64,000 bases of DNA from Rhodanobacter thiooxydans (GCF_021545845.1 NZ_CP088924.1:154065-218064); one strand, 5' to 3'. Positions 26,236 through 34,593 are shown, counted from the stretch's first letter. Translations and numbers: made by a program. The notes: a model not told the origin generated them from the sequence alone.

Positions 26236-27231
26236 GTGACTGATACCAAAGACCATGACCACGCGGGTGCCGACCAGGGCGACTGGCGCATCGCCGTCGT
26301 TGATGCCGCCCAGGCGGTGGCCAACCACATGGTCCGCAGCGAGGCCAGGGAGCGCCGGGAGGCGAACTGGAGAAAGCTGAAGCGTGGCGTGTTCATCGGC
26401 TTGGCTCTGGGCGGCATGCTCTCGTACTGGATGTTCATTCGGAGCCTCGCCGGTACGCCGGCCAGCGACCCCAATCCGAGCTCCAACGCCGTGGCGGTCA
26501 TCCCCATCGAGGGGGAGATCTCCGGCGCGGCCAGGGCCTCCGCCGACAAGGTCGTCGGGATGCTCGAGCGGGCGTGCAGCAACGCCAAGGTCAAGATCGT
26601 GCTGCTGGACATCAACTCGCCGGGTGGCTCGCCTACGGAGGCGGAGCGGATGGTGGCGGGCATTAATCAGTGCCGCACCAAGCAGCACAAGCCGATCTAT
26701 GCCCTGATCGACCAGATGGGGGCCTCGGCGGCCTACATGGTGGCGATGCACGCGGATCGGGTTTACGCCGGGAAGTACTCCGTCGTGGGCTCGATCGGGG
26801 CGATCATGCGCTACCTCGACGCCAGTGACGCCGCTGCCCGCTTTGGCCTGACCGAGCACGTGTTCCGATCCGGCGACCTCAAGGGTGGGGTGTCGACGTG
26901 GTCCAAGACCTCTCCCGAGGACGCCGCGCTGAACACAGAGATGGTCAAGGCCATGGGCGCGGCGTTCGTTGATGACCTGTTCGCCACGCGCGGCGCGCGA
27001 CTGCATGCCACCCGAGAGGAGATCGCTTCCGGGCGGGTCTGGACCTCCGACCAAGCCCTTGCGATGGGGTTGATCGACAAGCAGGCCGTCTTCGAGGAGC
27101 TCAAGACCACCGAGTTCAAAGGGCTGAAGGTGTCCCGGTACGACAGTCGCCCCCCGGTGACGCGCCTCCTCGGTCTTGAAGAGACGCTGCGCTCGGTCGT
27201 GGCGGATGTGCTGCAGCCGAGGTTCGAGTGA
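26236..27231 (+). CDS. S49 family (SppA-like) peptidase
   Basis: A GTG at 26236 with AGGAGA 5 nt upstream is the best start, giving 331 residues; the frame extends further upstream without a ribosome site. One transmembrane segment (GVFIGLALGGMLSYWMFI, about residues 48-65) is followed by the S49 core: IPIEGEISG, LDINSPGGSPTEAE, the nucleophile in MGASAAYMVA (Ser near 163), and the general-base Lys in SGDLKGG (near 215). SppA-type enzymes cleave remnant signal peptides in the inner membrane. Similar peptidases travel on conjugative elements; pilin leader processing is a possible role, by inference only. Confidence 0.9.
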   Translation: MTDTKDHDHAGADQGDWRIAVVDAAQAVANHMVRSEARERREANWRKLKRGVFIGLALGGMLSYWMFIRSLAGTPASDPNPSSNAVAVIPIEGEISGAARASADKVVGMLERACSNAKVKIVLLDINSPGGSPTEAERMVAGINQCRTKQHKPIYALIDQMGASAAYMVAMHADRVYAGKYSVVGSIGAIMRYLDASDAAARFGLTEHVFRSGDLKGGVSTWSKTSPEDAALNTEMVKAMGAAFVDDLFATRGARLHATREEIASGRVWTSDQALAMGLIDKQAVFEELKTTEFKGLKVSRYDSRPPVTRLLGLEETLRSVVADVLQPRFE

Positions 27232-27704
27232 AACCCAGGAGCGAGCAGGACTACCTCCCGGCGACGGCGTTGGCCTCGCTGGGGTTCTGTGAGGTCAAGA
27301 TTCTCAACGAAGGCCGCTATGGCCGGCAGAGCACCGCGGAGCAGGCGGAATCGGCCAAGGCTGGGATCCAGGAGCATGACCGATTTCACCAGGTCGTCTC
27401 GGAACTCCACAACCAGCCCAAGCCGCCACAGGACCGCCGGTGCTTCATCGCTACGGCCATGTGGGGTGCGGACGATCCGCGCACTCAGCAGCTGCGCGAC
27501 TGGAGGGACAGGGTCCTGCTCACGCATCGGTTTGGACGGTGCGCGGCAGGTGTCTACTATGCCATCAGCCCATCGCTGGTCCGGCTCATTGAGCGCTGGC
27601 CGGGGCTGCGTGGCCCGGCCGGCCGCACCTTGGAGTGGGTGCGTCGATGGCTGGTTGGGCGTGAATCAGGGAGGGAATCTCAATGGCCATCGAGAATGAG
27701 CTGA
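27228..27704 (+). CDS. CFI-motif protein
   Basis: A GTG overlapping the peptidase stop (GTGA) starts this 158-residue protein. Residues about 70-125 carry CFIATAMWGADDPRTQQLRDWRDRVL followed by G.....YYAISP, the recurrent 'CFIATAAYG...LR.FRD...YY..SP' pattern found at the ends of many bacterial proteins and in small stand-alone ones. Its biochemical role is not known. Co-translation with the S49 peptidase suggests a functional link such as a membrane-associated substrate or partner. Confidence 0.75.
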   Translation: MKPRSEQDYLPATALASLGFCEVKILNEGRYGRQSTAEQAESAKAGIQEHDRFHQVVSELHNQPKPPQDRRCFIATAMWGADDPRTQQLRDWRDRVLLTHRFGRCAAGVYYAISPSLVRLIERWPGLRGPAGRTLEWVRRWLVGRESGRESQWPSRMS

Positions 27705-28351
27705 CGACCGTGAGGCTGCGCGTAGAACTGACCGACACCCGAGACTTGGTCCTCTTCGAGGAGCAGGACCGTGCCGAGCGCCACTACCGCCACATCCACG
27801 GGGCGCTTATGGACGCGGGGAGCCGTCGATCTGCAGCCGAGACGCAGGCTCAGGTGGACCGGGCGGGTGAGTTTGTCCTGTCGGCAGCGGACGCGGGCCG
27901 CGCGACCATCAAGTCGCTGCAGTCGCAGATTCAGGCCATCCGGGAGGACACGAGCCGGAGTCGAGCAGAGACCGACTGGCGTGTGGCGGCCGTAGCCGAC
28001 ATGGACACGATTCGAGAGAAGGGCCAGTACGTGCTGGGCGTGCATGCCAACGCGGCCTTGGCGGGCCGGGCCATCACGGACGCGGCCCTTGCCACAGCGT
28101 GGGAGACCAACGGGCTGCTGCACGGGACGGGGTTTGAGCGCCTCCACCAGACCGCCCACTGGCTCCACGCCTACGTCAGGGAGCGGCGCGCGGTGTGGCT
28201 TGCCCGCCTGACCACGATCACCGGGCTGGAGATTCGGTCCCTTGCGGACGCGGACGTGACGTGGGAGTCGGAGTCCGCTCAGCGTACCCACTGGGTCGTG
28301 AGCAACCTCCCGTCCGGTTGGGACGCGGCGATCCCCAGCGAGGAGGCGTGA
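27683..28351 (+). CDS. Hypothetical helical protein
   Basis: This 222-residue protein starts at an ATG behind GGGAGGGAA and overlaps the preceding gene by 22 nt. It is rich in Ala, Arg, Glu and Gln with long predicted helices (residues about 20-150), for example AETQAQVDRAGEFVLSAADA. No transmembrane segment or known motif was seen. Its stop overlaps the next ATG by one base, so it belongs to the mob-peptidase-nuclease operon. Confidence 0.8.
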   Translation: MAIENELTTVRLRVELTDTRDLVLFEEQDRAERHYRHIHGALMDAGSRRSAAETQAQVDRAGEFVLSAADAGRATIKSLQSQIQAIREDTSRSRAETDWRVAAVADMDTIREKGQYVLGVHANAALAGRAITDAALATAWETNGLLHGTGFERLHQTAHWLHAYVRERRAVWLARLTTITGLEIRSLADADVTWESESAQRTHWVVSNLPSGWDAAIPSEEA

Positions 28352-28953
28352 TGCACTGGCTTGATGCTCTCTTCCTGCTTGGCCTGGTCGCCGCTTATCT
28401 GCTCTACCGGGCGGACGTGGCGCGCCGGGGCCGGCGAGAGGGGGCTCGTGGCCTGTACGAGCGCCACGAGCGCAGCCGGATGCCGGCCGTGATCGCCGAA
28501 GGGCGGCTGGTTCTCTCCGAGACCTATCACCGCACCGACGTTCCCCGTCGTCTCGGCGCGCGGTTCGACCAGGTGTTCTCCGGAACGGACGGTCTGCTGT
28601 ACGTGGTCGACACGAAACGCCGTCGGCGCCGGGTCGTCTACGGCTACGACCAGATCGAGCTGTCCGTCCAGGCGGCGGTGCTTCGCCACGGGCGCGTACC
28701 GGGCGGAACCGGTCCTGTGGCCCCCGTGGGTTTTATTCGCATCGTCTGTCAGGGGGTGGTGAGCTATGAGCGTGTGGCCTTGCTGAGTGACGAGCGGTTG
28801 GCCAACTTGCACGCGCGGTATTTCGCCGTGGTGCGGGGCCAGGTGCAGCCTTGCGGACCGGAGACGCCCGGCGCGTGCCGGAAGTGCGCGTATCTCGCGC
28901 GTTGTGAGACGGGTCGGCGGTTCGTCGCCTCCGGACGCCGACGGGCCGCCTGA
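28351..28953 (+). CDS. Membrane-anchored Cas4-like PD-(D/E)XK nuclease candidate
   Basis: This 200-residue protein starts with a transmembrane helix (ALFLLGLVAAYLLYRADV). The body has a PD-(D/E)XK-like layout: a GARFDQVF...DGLLYVVDTKRR core (Asp ... D-T-K) and YDQIELSVQAAVLRHG, the QxxxY-type helix of Cas4/RecB nucleases. The C-terminus has PETPGACRKCAYLARC, three cysteines as in Cas4 iron-sulfur sites. Excellent AGGAGG precedes the ATG. It closes the operon before the terminator at 28983. DNA processing during transfer is a reasonable guess. Confidence 0.65.
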   Translation: MHWLDALFLLGLVAAYLLYRADVARRGRREGARGLYERHERSRMPAVIAEGRLVLSETYHRTDVPRRLGARFDQVFSGTDGLLYVVDTKRRRRRVVYGYDQIELSVQAAVLRHGRVPGGTGPVAPVGFIRIVCQGVVSYERVALLSDERLANLHARYFAVVRGQVQPCGPETPGACRKCAYLARCETGRRFVASGRRRAA

Positions 28954-28982
28954 TCGGCCGGTCGGCAGGGTGGGCGATTGAT

Positions 28983-29008
28983 GGGCCGGGAGACCGGCCC
29001 TTCTTTTT
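28983..29008 (+). terminator. Intrinsic terminator ending the 25.3-28.9 kb operon
   Basis: GGGCCGG / CCGGCCC with a GAGA loop is followed by TTCTTTTT. A clear plus-strand terminator 30 nt past the nuclease-like gene. Confidence 0.92.
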
Positions 29009-29015
29009 GCCTGAA

Positions 29016-29044
29016 CTTTGGCCCCCGTGTGCTTGGTTGATCGT
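29016..29044 (+). promoter_or_regulatory. Recurrent promoter-like element, copy 2
   Basis: CTTTGG, 17 nt, GATCGT; ends 30 nt before the TTG start at 29075 and begins 8 nt after a terminator, a natural promoter position. Confidence 0.6.
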
Positions 29045-29074
29045 GGGTGGGACACCACCGCGTAGGAGTAGCCC

Positions 29075-29536
29075 TTGACCACGACCACGACCACCGACAC
29101 CGCCACGGCAGTCGCACCCATCCTCGGCACCGAGGTGGCGCGCCGCGTGGAGCAGGCCTGCGCCCGATGCGGCGGGACAGACGTCACGATGGAGGCGGCC
29201 GTTCGCTGGGACATCAACAGCCAGGAGTGGCAGGTGAGCGCGGTGTACGACAAGAGCGCCTACTGCGGCGGTTGTTCGGCCGATGTCTCGGTTGACGAGC
29301 GCGAGCTTGCACCGACCCCGGCGCTGGCCACCTACACCGTCTTCGTGCGCCAGGCCAACGGCCAGGGGACAACCCATGTGTCGGCACACGAGGCGCCCTC
29401 GCTGGTGGAGGCCGAGCGGCTCGCTCTGGCCGAGACTGCAGCCGACTGGAACGACGACGTCGATAGTCTGGCGGTGCTGGGCGTGATCGCCGGCGACGTG
29501 GAGCTGCTGAGCTGGGACGATGACTCGTGGTCGTGA
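29075..29536 (+). CDS. Zinc-ribbon-like hypothetical protein
   Basis: A TTG behind AGGAG (6 nt spacing) starts this 153-residue protein. After a Thr/Ala-rich beginning, residues about 30-70 hold CARCGG...YCGGCSAD, two CxxC pairs typical of a zinc ribbon. The C-terminal half is acidic (WNDDVDSLAVLGVIAGDVELLSWDDDSW). It is first in a two-gene unit with the overlapping 29533 gene. Function unknown. Confidence 0.75.
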   Translation: MTTTTTTDTATAVAPILGTEVARRVEQACARCGGTDVTMEAAVRWDINSQEWQVSAVYDKSAYCGGCSADVSVDERELAPTPALATYTVFVRQANGQGTTHVSAHEAPSLVEAERLALAETAADWNDDVDSLAVLGVIAGDVELLSWDDDSWS

Positions 29537-29769
29537 CGGAAGGGGTGGTGGCGTCGGTCTACGGCTGCGGGTGCCCGCGCAACGCCGACGGCTCGCGTTC
29601 TCGTCGCTGCCTCGAGAGCGCGAACCCTTGGCACGACTGCTGCCAGTTCACCCGAGAGGAAACGCAGGGCAAGGTCGTGTCCGGTGACGGCTTCGACTGG
29701 AAGGGCACGCGCTGGGTCGTCGTCCACGCCACAACGAGCAGGGTCTACGGCAAGCCGGTGCCTGCTTGA
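29533..29769 (+). CDS. Small cysteine-containing hypothetical protein
   Basis: A GTG overlapping the preceding stop (GTGA) starts a 78-residue protein; an in-frame GTG two codons earlier is possible. It has CGCPRN, RRCLES and DCCQF cysteine clusters, then a compact FDWKGTRWVVVHATTSRVYG segment likely to be beta-rich. No family recognised. Coupled to the zinc-ribbon-like gene. Confidence 0.65.
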   Translation: MTEGVVASVYGCGCPRNADGSRSRRCLESANPWHDCCQFTREETQGKVVSGDGFDWKGTRWVVVHATTSRVYGKPVPA

Positions 29770-29846
29770 ACGGCTGGTCCGTGAAACATTTTTGGCGCGC
29801 CCAGCCATAACCATCTGAAAAGACGTAGGAAATGGAAGCGTGGAAC

Positions 29847-30026
29847 ATGAGGTGTCAACGTTTCACGGAGCGGCGCTTGTCGTGCTGTCGTGAGCAGACG
29901 TCCCCTCTTGGGTCACGTAAGTGTTTGTACGTGCGGCGAAAAGTGAGTCGGCAGACCTGGAGGCGTGGTTCATCACGGCCGAGCCGGTCCCCTGACGTCC
30001 GCGGGGGACGACTGACGCGCAGGTGA
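29847..30026 (+). CDS. Possible small basic protein
   Basis: A 59-residue frame (MRCQRFTERRLSCC...) starts 57 nt after a TTTTTGGCGC box similar to the recurrent promoter-like element, though its downstream box (CATCTG) lacks the final T. The peptide is very basic with four cysteines. It fills part of a 290-nt gap that otherwise shows nothing but a GAGT/ACTC inverted repeat at 30026-30041. Low confidence. Confidence 0.25.
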   Translation: MRCQRFTERRLSCCREQTSPLGSRKCLYVRRKVSRQTWRRGSSRPSRSPDVRGGRLTRR

Positions 30027-30057
30027 GAGTTAGTGGTTACTCTAGTCATACCAACTG

Positions 30058-30519
30058 GTGAGAAGTGCCGTGGCTAAGCTCGAAGACGAAGGCAAGCGCA
30101 AGTCGATCTACATCCGTGACCACCTCGGCGCGCTGCTGGGGAGTGGGCGCGTCCCAGCGAAGACGATCTCCAAGCGGATCGATCGCGTGGTCGCCCGCTA
30201 CAACGCTCTGGTTCGCGAGGCCATGCCTCGTCGCTTGGAGCTGACGCCGGCGGAGCTCGTGCTCCTGGCCGAGCTGGTCAGCAAGACGGATCTCTCCGAG
30301 CCCGACTACGCACACATCCTCCCTGTGAAACTTCAGCAGACAGCAGACCGAGGGGAGAGCAAGGGCGCCGACGCCGCCGGACTGGCCTTTCGTCTGCGCG
30401 CCCTGAAACTGGGCGAACTGCTGGCCGTGGTCGACCTGGTGGAGCAGTTTCTCGGTGAGGTGGGAGAGATCAGTCGCGAGACGGCGAAGGCATTTCTCGT
30501 GCGGCAACGCCCGTCGTGA
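30058..30519 (+). CDS. Small helical, possible ribbon-helix-helix DNA-binding protein
   Basis: GTG starts at 30058 or 30070 give 153 or 149 residues. The N-terminus (KRKSIYIRDHLGALL...ISKRIDRVVARYNALVREAMP) has the strand-helix-helix look of CopG/Arc-type regulators, followed by helical segments rich in Leu and Glu. No family was firmly matched. An inverted repeat just upstream (30026-30041) could be its own operator. It is a candidate local regulator of the accessory region. Confidence 0.6.
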   Translation: MRSAVAKLEDEGKRKSIYIRDHLGALLGSGRVPAKTISKRIDRVVARYNALVREAMPRRLELTPAELVLLAELVSKTDLSEPDYAHILPVKLQQTADRGESKGADAAGLAFRLRALKLGELLAVVDLVEQFLGEVGEISRETAKAFLVRQRPS

Positions 30520-30619
30520 CCGAAGCGTGTCGCATCGCGACGCGATTCAGAGACGGAACCGGGCGATCCGTGGCCCCGGCAAGAGCGATTGAATCAACGA
30601 ATCGAAGGCTGGCAGCCGT

Positions 30620-31681
30620 ATGACCGACCATTTGGAGCAATCCGCCGCGTCGTTTCGCGACAACCGCTCAAATGACGCCTCGATAGGCGAGGAGGGCGGA
30701 GCGGTCCGCCTTGAGCCGGCGGAGAGACCGGTGTCCCCGCAACTTCGCGCCTCGGCAGAGCGGTTCGTCGCGGCCGTCGACGACGAGTGCCTTGCGGTCG
30801 CCGGGGGGCCTTTCCATGTCCTGACAAGAACGCTCCCCTTTCTGCAGGCAGACTCAACCGAGGACGAGACACCCCAGTGGGTACCTCTGCGTTGCGTCAT
30901 TGGAGAGTCTTGGCGATGGACAGAGCCTGCGGAGCGTCCTGGCCGTGAGGACCTGGAGGCCTACCTGGTGTCTCCCGCGCGGGCCCATCGTAACGACCCG
31001 GATGCTGCGTCAGGCTGGTGGGTACCGGAGCTAGGTATCGGCGCCATGCACGAAGGCAAGAACCGCGTCCGCTACCTTCGCGAAACCTGTGGTGCTTCGC
31101 TCATGCCGGCCCTGATGAGTACGCTTCGATTTCCTGGGCCTGACCGGCTTTGCTTGCTGACCGCCGATGCTGCTCCTGGGCCGTTTTACGCCCTGATGCT
31201 GGACAAGCGCTGGCTGACGTTACTTCAACATCCTTCCCTTTCCCTGCCGCTGCTGCGGTCCTACGGGATCTTCCCTACAGCATGGCCTTACCACCTCCCC
31301 GCGATCGAGGAGCTGCTGGGCTCGTGTTCGTGGCAGGCCTATGCCCACGGAACGCCGTTTGCGTTGGATGTCGACGCGTGGCAGCGGCGCCAGCGTGGGC
31401 AGAAGGAACGGCTCCACGGTGACGCATTCGGCCTGGTCGACAGCTCACCGCACTGGCCAGGCGTCCGACGCCTCGCTTGGAGCGCCGCCGCAATCGGCGT
31501 GCTGGGCGGTGTGATAACGGCACTGAGTGGCGGTCACCTCGCGGTGTTTGGAGCGGCGGCGCTCACTGCCACCTCGGTGGTGACCGGGGCGCTGCTGGCG
31601 CTCAGCACCCCGTTGATCTCAGCCCCCCGCTCTGTTTGGGCGCCCGGTCAAGGCCAGTCCAAATCGGACGGGCTCGAATAG
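30620..31681 (+). CDS. Hypothetical protein with C-terminal membrane segments
   Basis: This 353-residue protein begins MTDHLEQSAASF. Residues about 70-270 form a soluble domain with many Trp and Pro residues (for example SGWWVPELGIG, FFPTAWPYHLPAIEELLG-like stretches). Residues about 285-335 hold two hydrophobic helices (AAAIGVLGGVITALSGG and AALTATSVVTGALLALSTPL). Tail-anchored membrane attachment is likely. No family recognised. Ribosome site is weak. Confidence 0.7.
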   Translation: MTDHLEQSAASFRDNRSNDASIGEEGGAVRLEPAERPVSPQLRASAERFVAAVDDECLAVAGGPFHVLTRTLPFLQADSTEDETPQWVPLRCVIGESWRWTEPAERPGREDLEAYLVSPARAHRNDPDAASGWWVPELGIGAMHEGKNRVRYLRETCGASLMPALMSTLRFPGPDRLCLLTADAAPGPFYALMLDKRWLTLLQHPSLSLPLLRSYGIFPTAWPYHLPAIEELLGSCSWQAYAHGTPFALDVDAWQRRQRGQKERLHGDAFGLVDSSPHWPGVRRLAWSAAAIGVLGGVITALSGGHLAVFGAAALTATSVVTGALLALSTPLISAPRSVWAPGQGQSKSDGLE

Positions 31682-31784
31682 TGCTCCGTGTCCAGCCCGT
31701 CATGCCCGCAGCGGGTTGAATCCGTCCAGGTGATGAGCGGTACCCTTAACTGCCCGCTGGCCCGCGGGCCATCAGACGAGCGCC

Positions 31785-32066
31785 ATGAGCCGACGAGTGC
31801 AAAATCGTTTCCGCGATCCGATGCTGCGCAAGCAATTCGACGCGCTCATTGACGCCTATCGCCGCGGCCACCCGAGCCTTCTGGGTCCTGACGGCACGAA
31901 GCAACGAGGCAACGCCGCCGCCCAGGCATTCTGGTCCGGTTTCGACAGCGGCGACGTTTGCCGTCTGTACCCGACGCCCGCTTCCCGGCGCACGATTGCT
32001 TACGCGTGCTTCCGGGCCGGCCAAGAGGCGACGTGGTTGCCGCGACCGGTCTGCCTGCCAGGGTAG
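31785..32066 (+). CDS. Small hypothetical protein
   Basis: This 93-residue basic protein (MSRRVQNRFRDPMLRKQF) has NAAAQAFWSGFDSG and RTIAYACFRAGQEAT, a spacing of aromatic, Gly and Arg residues loosely like ribosome-modulation-factor-type peptides, but the match is too weak to name. It stands alone between two short gaps. Confidence 0.55.
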   Translation: MSRRVQNRFRDPMLRKQFDALIDAYRRGHPSLLGPDGTKQRGNAAAQAFWSGFDSGDVCRLYPTPASRRTIAYACFRAGQEATWLPRPVCLPG

Positions 32067-32083
32067 GCGCGAATCGTCGACAT

Positions 32084-32112
32084 CTTTCGTGGCCGCCCAT
32101 GGGGCTGACTCT
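32084..32112 (+). promoter_or_regulatory. Recurrent promoter-like element, copy 3
   Basis: CTTTCG, 17 nt, GACTCT; ends 33 nt before the ATG at 32145. Confidence 0.55.
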
Positions 32113-32144
32113 GTCTTCCGACTTTCATTACGCCGGAGACCGCC

Positions 32145-32843
32145 ATGCCCACCGCCAGTGTGCTCACCATGCCCGCCCTTCGCGTCGCCGTTGAACAGGC
32201 CTTGGACGCGAAGGTGTTCTACCAGGAGGACTTCAAGCAGGCCTGCCGTGCCGGATGGGATGCCGCCGTGCCCGTCACGGAGGCGAGGCTGGCGGACGTA
32301 ATGCAGGACGCGGACACTCCCTTCGACGCCCGCCGCGAGAACGAGCGCGCTGCGCGCGAGACGCTGTTGGCGGGGCCGCGCGGTGCATGGGTGGTGGTCC
32401 GCACCGCCTTTGGACATGGCCGAGAGGGTTACCTCGCCCTCATCCACGATGGCTTCGGTACCGTGCACGCTCGCTCCGACGGTTGGGCTGCCTTCCCGAC
32501 CTTCGACGCGGTCGTTGACCGAATGATCGGGTCGGAGGTGTATGACCTGCGGCGAATGATTGAGGCCGAGCGCGAGCGTGCCGCCTGCGTCGCAGCAGTC
32601 GCCTTCCTGCAGCTGAGGGTCGGCACCCGACTCCGGCAGGTTGCCTTGGGCGGCATCACCTACAGCACCGCGGTGGTCGCCGAGATCCACGAGGCGTCCG
32701 GCCGCGTCACCCTGGTATTGACCAAGCGCGGCTCGTCCAAGCGCTATCGCGGCATCGTGCCGGCGACGGTCCTGGTTCCTCGTGCAGAAAATCGCCGGGC
32801 CGGACCGATGGTCGTCGTCAACGGCGAGGCCGCAGCGGCGTGA
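32145..32843 (+). CDS. Hypothetical protein upstream of the methyltransferase
   Basis: This 232-residue protein has a helical N-terminal half (FKQACRAGWDAAVPVTEARLADVM) and a mixed C-terminal half with GTVHARSDGWAAFPTFDAVVDRMIG. No known motif was seen. Its stop overlaps the GTG of the methyltransferase, so the two are made together. A role in modifying or guiding the methyltransferase is possible but unsupported by sequence. Confidence 0.75.
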   Translation: MPTASVLTMPALRVAVEQALDAKVFYQEDFKQACRAGWDAAVPVTEARLADVMQDADTPFDARRENERAARETLLAGPRGAWVVVRTAFGHGREGYLALIHDGFGTVHARSDGWAAFPTFDAVVDRMIGSEVYDLRRMIEAERERAACVAAVAFLQLRVGTRLRQVALGGITYSTAVVAEIHEASGRVTLVLTKRGSSKRYRGIVPATVLVPRAENRRAGPMVVVNGEAAAA

Positions 32844-34099
32844 GCGCGGGTGACGGCGGGGTAGGGCATCCGCTCTTCGAGCACGTCGCGGCGGCCTACA
32901 GCGACAGCGACGACGGGCGGCTCGATAACGCCAGCCTGTATCGGATGGTCGCCGAGCGTGCTGGCATTCCTGAGAGTAAGCGACGGGCGCGCTCGCCTAT
33001 CGGACGAACCGGTCAGCTGCACAGCCCGGTGGAACGCGCGATTCGCTGGCATACCCAGACACTCAAGCACATGGGCGCCATCCGCAGGGTCGACGGGGAG
33101 CGAGGTGTGTGGGAGCTGGTGGAACGCACGCGCCAGGGCCTTCACGTGCCGGCGGTGCCGGTCAAGCTGGTGGCCTTCTCCACCGCACTTGGCGTCGCGA
33201 TCTGGGGCGACAACCGCGGCGTGATTGCCAACCTCGATGAGCCGATCCACCTGGTCCTGACGTCTCCTCCCTATCCCTTGCGCAAGCCGCGGGCCTACGG
33301 CAACGTGCCGGTGTCCGAATACGTCGACTTCATCGTGCACGCGATCGAACCTCTGGTGCGCACGCTGGTGCGCGGCGGTTCCATGGCACTGAACCTGTCC
33401 AATGACGTGTTCATGGCATCGAGTCCTGCCCGGTCCACCTACCTCGAACGCCTCATCATTGCGCTGGAAGACCGCCTCGGCCTTCAGCTGATGGATCGTC
33501 TGCCGTGGGTCAACCTGAGCAAGGCGCCCGGCCCGATCGCCTGGGCGTCGAAGGAGCGCATCCACCTCAACGTGGGATTCGAGCCGATCATCTGGATGTG
33601 CAATGCGCCGCGCGAGTCCTTTGCGGACAACCGGCGCGTCCTCGAGCCGCACACCGAGAAGCATCGCCAACTCATCGCCGCGGGCGGCACTGCAGTGGAG
33701 GGCGACTACTCCGACGGCGCGTACCGGCGCCGGGCAGGGGCCTTTGGCCGCGAGACCGCGGGGCGCATACCGAAGAACGTGCTTATGCGGGGACACCGGT
33801 GCGCCGACGCGATGGCGACGCGGCGCGACGCACAGAGGCTCGGTCTGCCGCCCCATGGCGCCGTCATGCCCACGTCCGTAGCGGACTTCCTTGTGCGCTA
33901 CCTGACCGAACCGGGCCAGCTCGTGGTCGATCCGTTCGGCGGGAAGGGGACGACCGGATTGGCTGCCGAGCGCGCCGGACGAAGGTGGCTTATCTGCGAT
34001 CGGGTGCTCGACTACCTGCGCGCAGGAGCGGAGCGATTCCGGGCCGCCCCTGGATTCGAGATGCCCGAGGCGGTGGAGCACTGGCCGCGCGCGGCCTGA
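32840..34099 (+). CDS. Orphan beta-class DNA methyltransferase with N-terminal extension
   Basis: A GTG overlapping the previous stop starts a 419-residue protein. Motif IV TSPPYPL (near residue 141) precedes the AdoMet motif DPFGGKGTTGLAA (near 363), the IV-then-I order of beta-class enzymes (N6-adenine or N4-cytosine). The about 100-residue N-terminal extension has RLDNASLYRMVAERAGIPESKR and looks like a winged helix. No restriction gene is adjacent, so it is an orphan methylase, likely protecting the element in new hosts or acting in regulation. Confidence 0.9.
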   Translation: MSAGDGGVGHPLFEHVAAAYSDSDDGRLDNASLYRMVAERAGIPESKRRARSPIGRTGQLHSPVERAIRWHTQTLKHMGAIRRVDGERGVWELVERTRQGLHVPAVPVKLVAFSTALGVAIWGDNRGVIANLDEPIHLVLTSPPYPLRKPRAYGNVPVSEYVDFIVHAIEPLVRTLVRGGSMALNLSNDVFMASSPARSTYLERLIIALEDRLGLQLMDRLPWVNLSKAPGPIAWASKERIHLNVGFEPIIWMCNAPRESFADNRRVLEPHTEKHRQLIAAGGTAVEGDYSDGAYRRRAGAFGRETAGRIPKNVLMRGHRCADAMATRRDAQRLGLPPHGAVMPTSVADFLVRYLTEPGQLVVDPFGGKGTTGLAAERAGRRWLICDRVLDYLRAGAERFRAAPGFEMPEAVEHWPRAA

Positions 34100-34141
34100 G
34101 GTTGGCGATCAACGGCGGCGCGGCGACCGAAGGGCGCGGAT

Positions 34142-34169
34142 CTTTCGGCTGGGTGCTATCCGGTAGATT
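34142..34169 (+). promoter_or_regulatory. Recurrent promoter-like element, copy 4
   Basis: CTTTCG, 16 nt, TAGATT; one base shorter than the usual spacing; ends 30 nt before the ATG at 34200, the paralogue of the gene behind copy 1. Confidence 0.55.
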
Positions 34170-34199
34170 GGAACTGTAACCACACACGCGAGCCGTGCC

Positions 34200-34475
34200 A
34201 TGGACGTTCTGATTCTTGCCACCTCAATTGCAGCGCTTGCATCCGGGTATGCGGCCGGTCCGTCCATTCGCCGGGCCGTGGAGCTGCGCGTGCGTCGCGT
34301 GCCGCCACTGCCCAAACGCCGGCTGCCGCCGCCGCTGCCCCGAAGTGCTGCGCCGGCACGGGCGGGGCAGGGTGGCGGTCTGGACCTTTTGCAGCTGGCT
34401 CGTCGTCGGCAGTACGAGGCCCTTGGCGTCAGCGAGACGTTCCTCCCTCCGGGGCAATGGTGGTCGGCGGTGTGA
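34200..34475 (+). CDS. Small membrane protein, paralogue of 7833-8099
   Basis: This 91-residue protein repeats the plan of the 7833 product: N-terminal hydrophobic segment (LATSIAALASGYAAG), a basic patch (RVRRVPPLPKRRL), PPPLP, and the C-terminal DLLQLARRRQYEALGVSETF. The two genes are 26 kb apart in one element, and both carry the recurrent upstream element. A further relative with two LG motifs is encoded at 7147-7560. Function unknown. Confidence 0.75.
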   Translation: MDVLILATSIAALASGYAAGPSIRRAVELRVRRVPPLPKRRLPPPLPRSAAPARAGQGGGLDLLQLARRRQYEALGVSETFLPPGQWWSAV

Positions 34476-34593
34476 GAGGGGGGCGTGAGAGCGCGCTGCT
34501 CCCGTGCCCCTCTGGGCTATCTGTCCCCTTCATTGCAGGTCATGCGCCTAACCACAGCAGTGCGATGGATGGCCTTGCAGAAGTAGCTGCCAA

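Noticed and set aside
32744..34081. Long minus-strand frame opposite the methyltransferase
   Set aside because: Antisense shadow of a gene with clear motifs.
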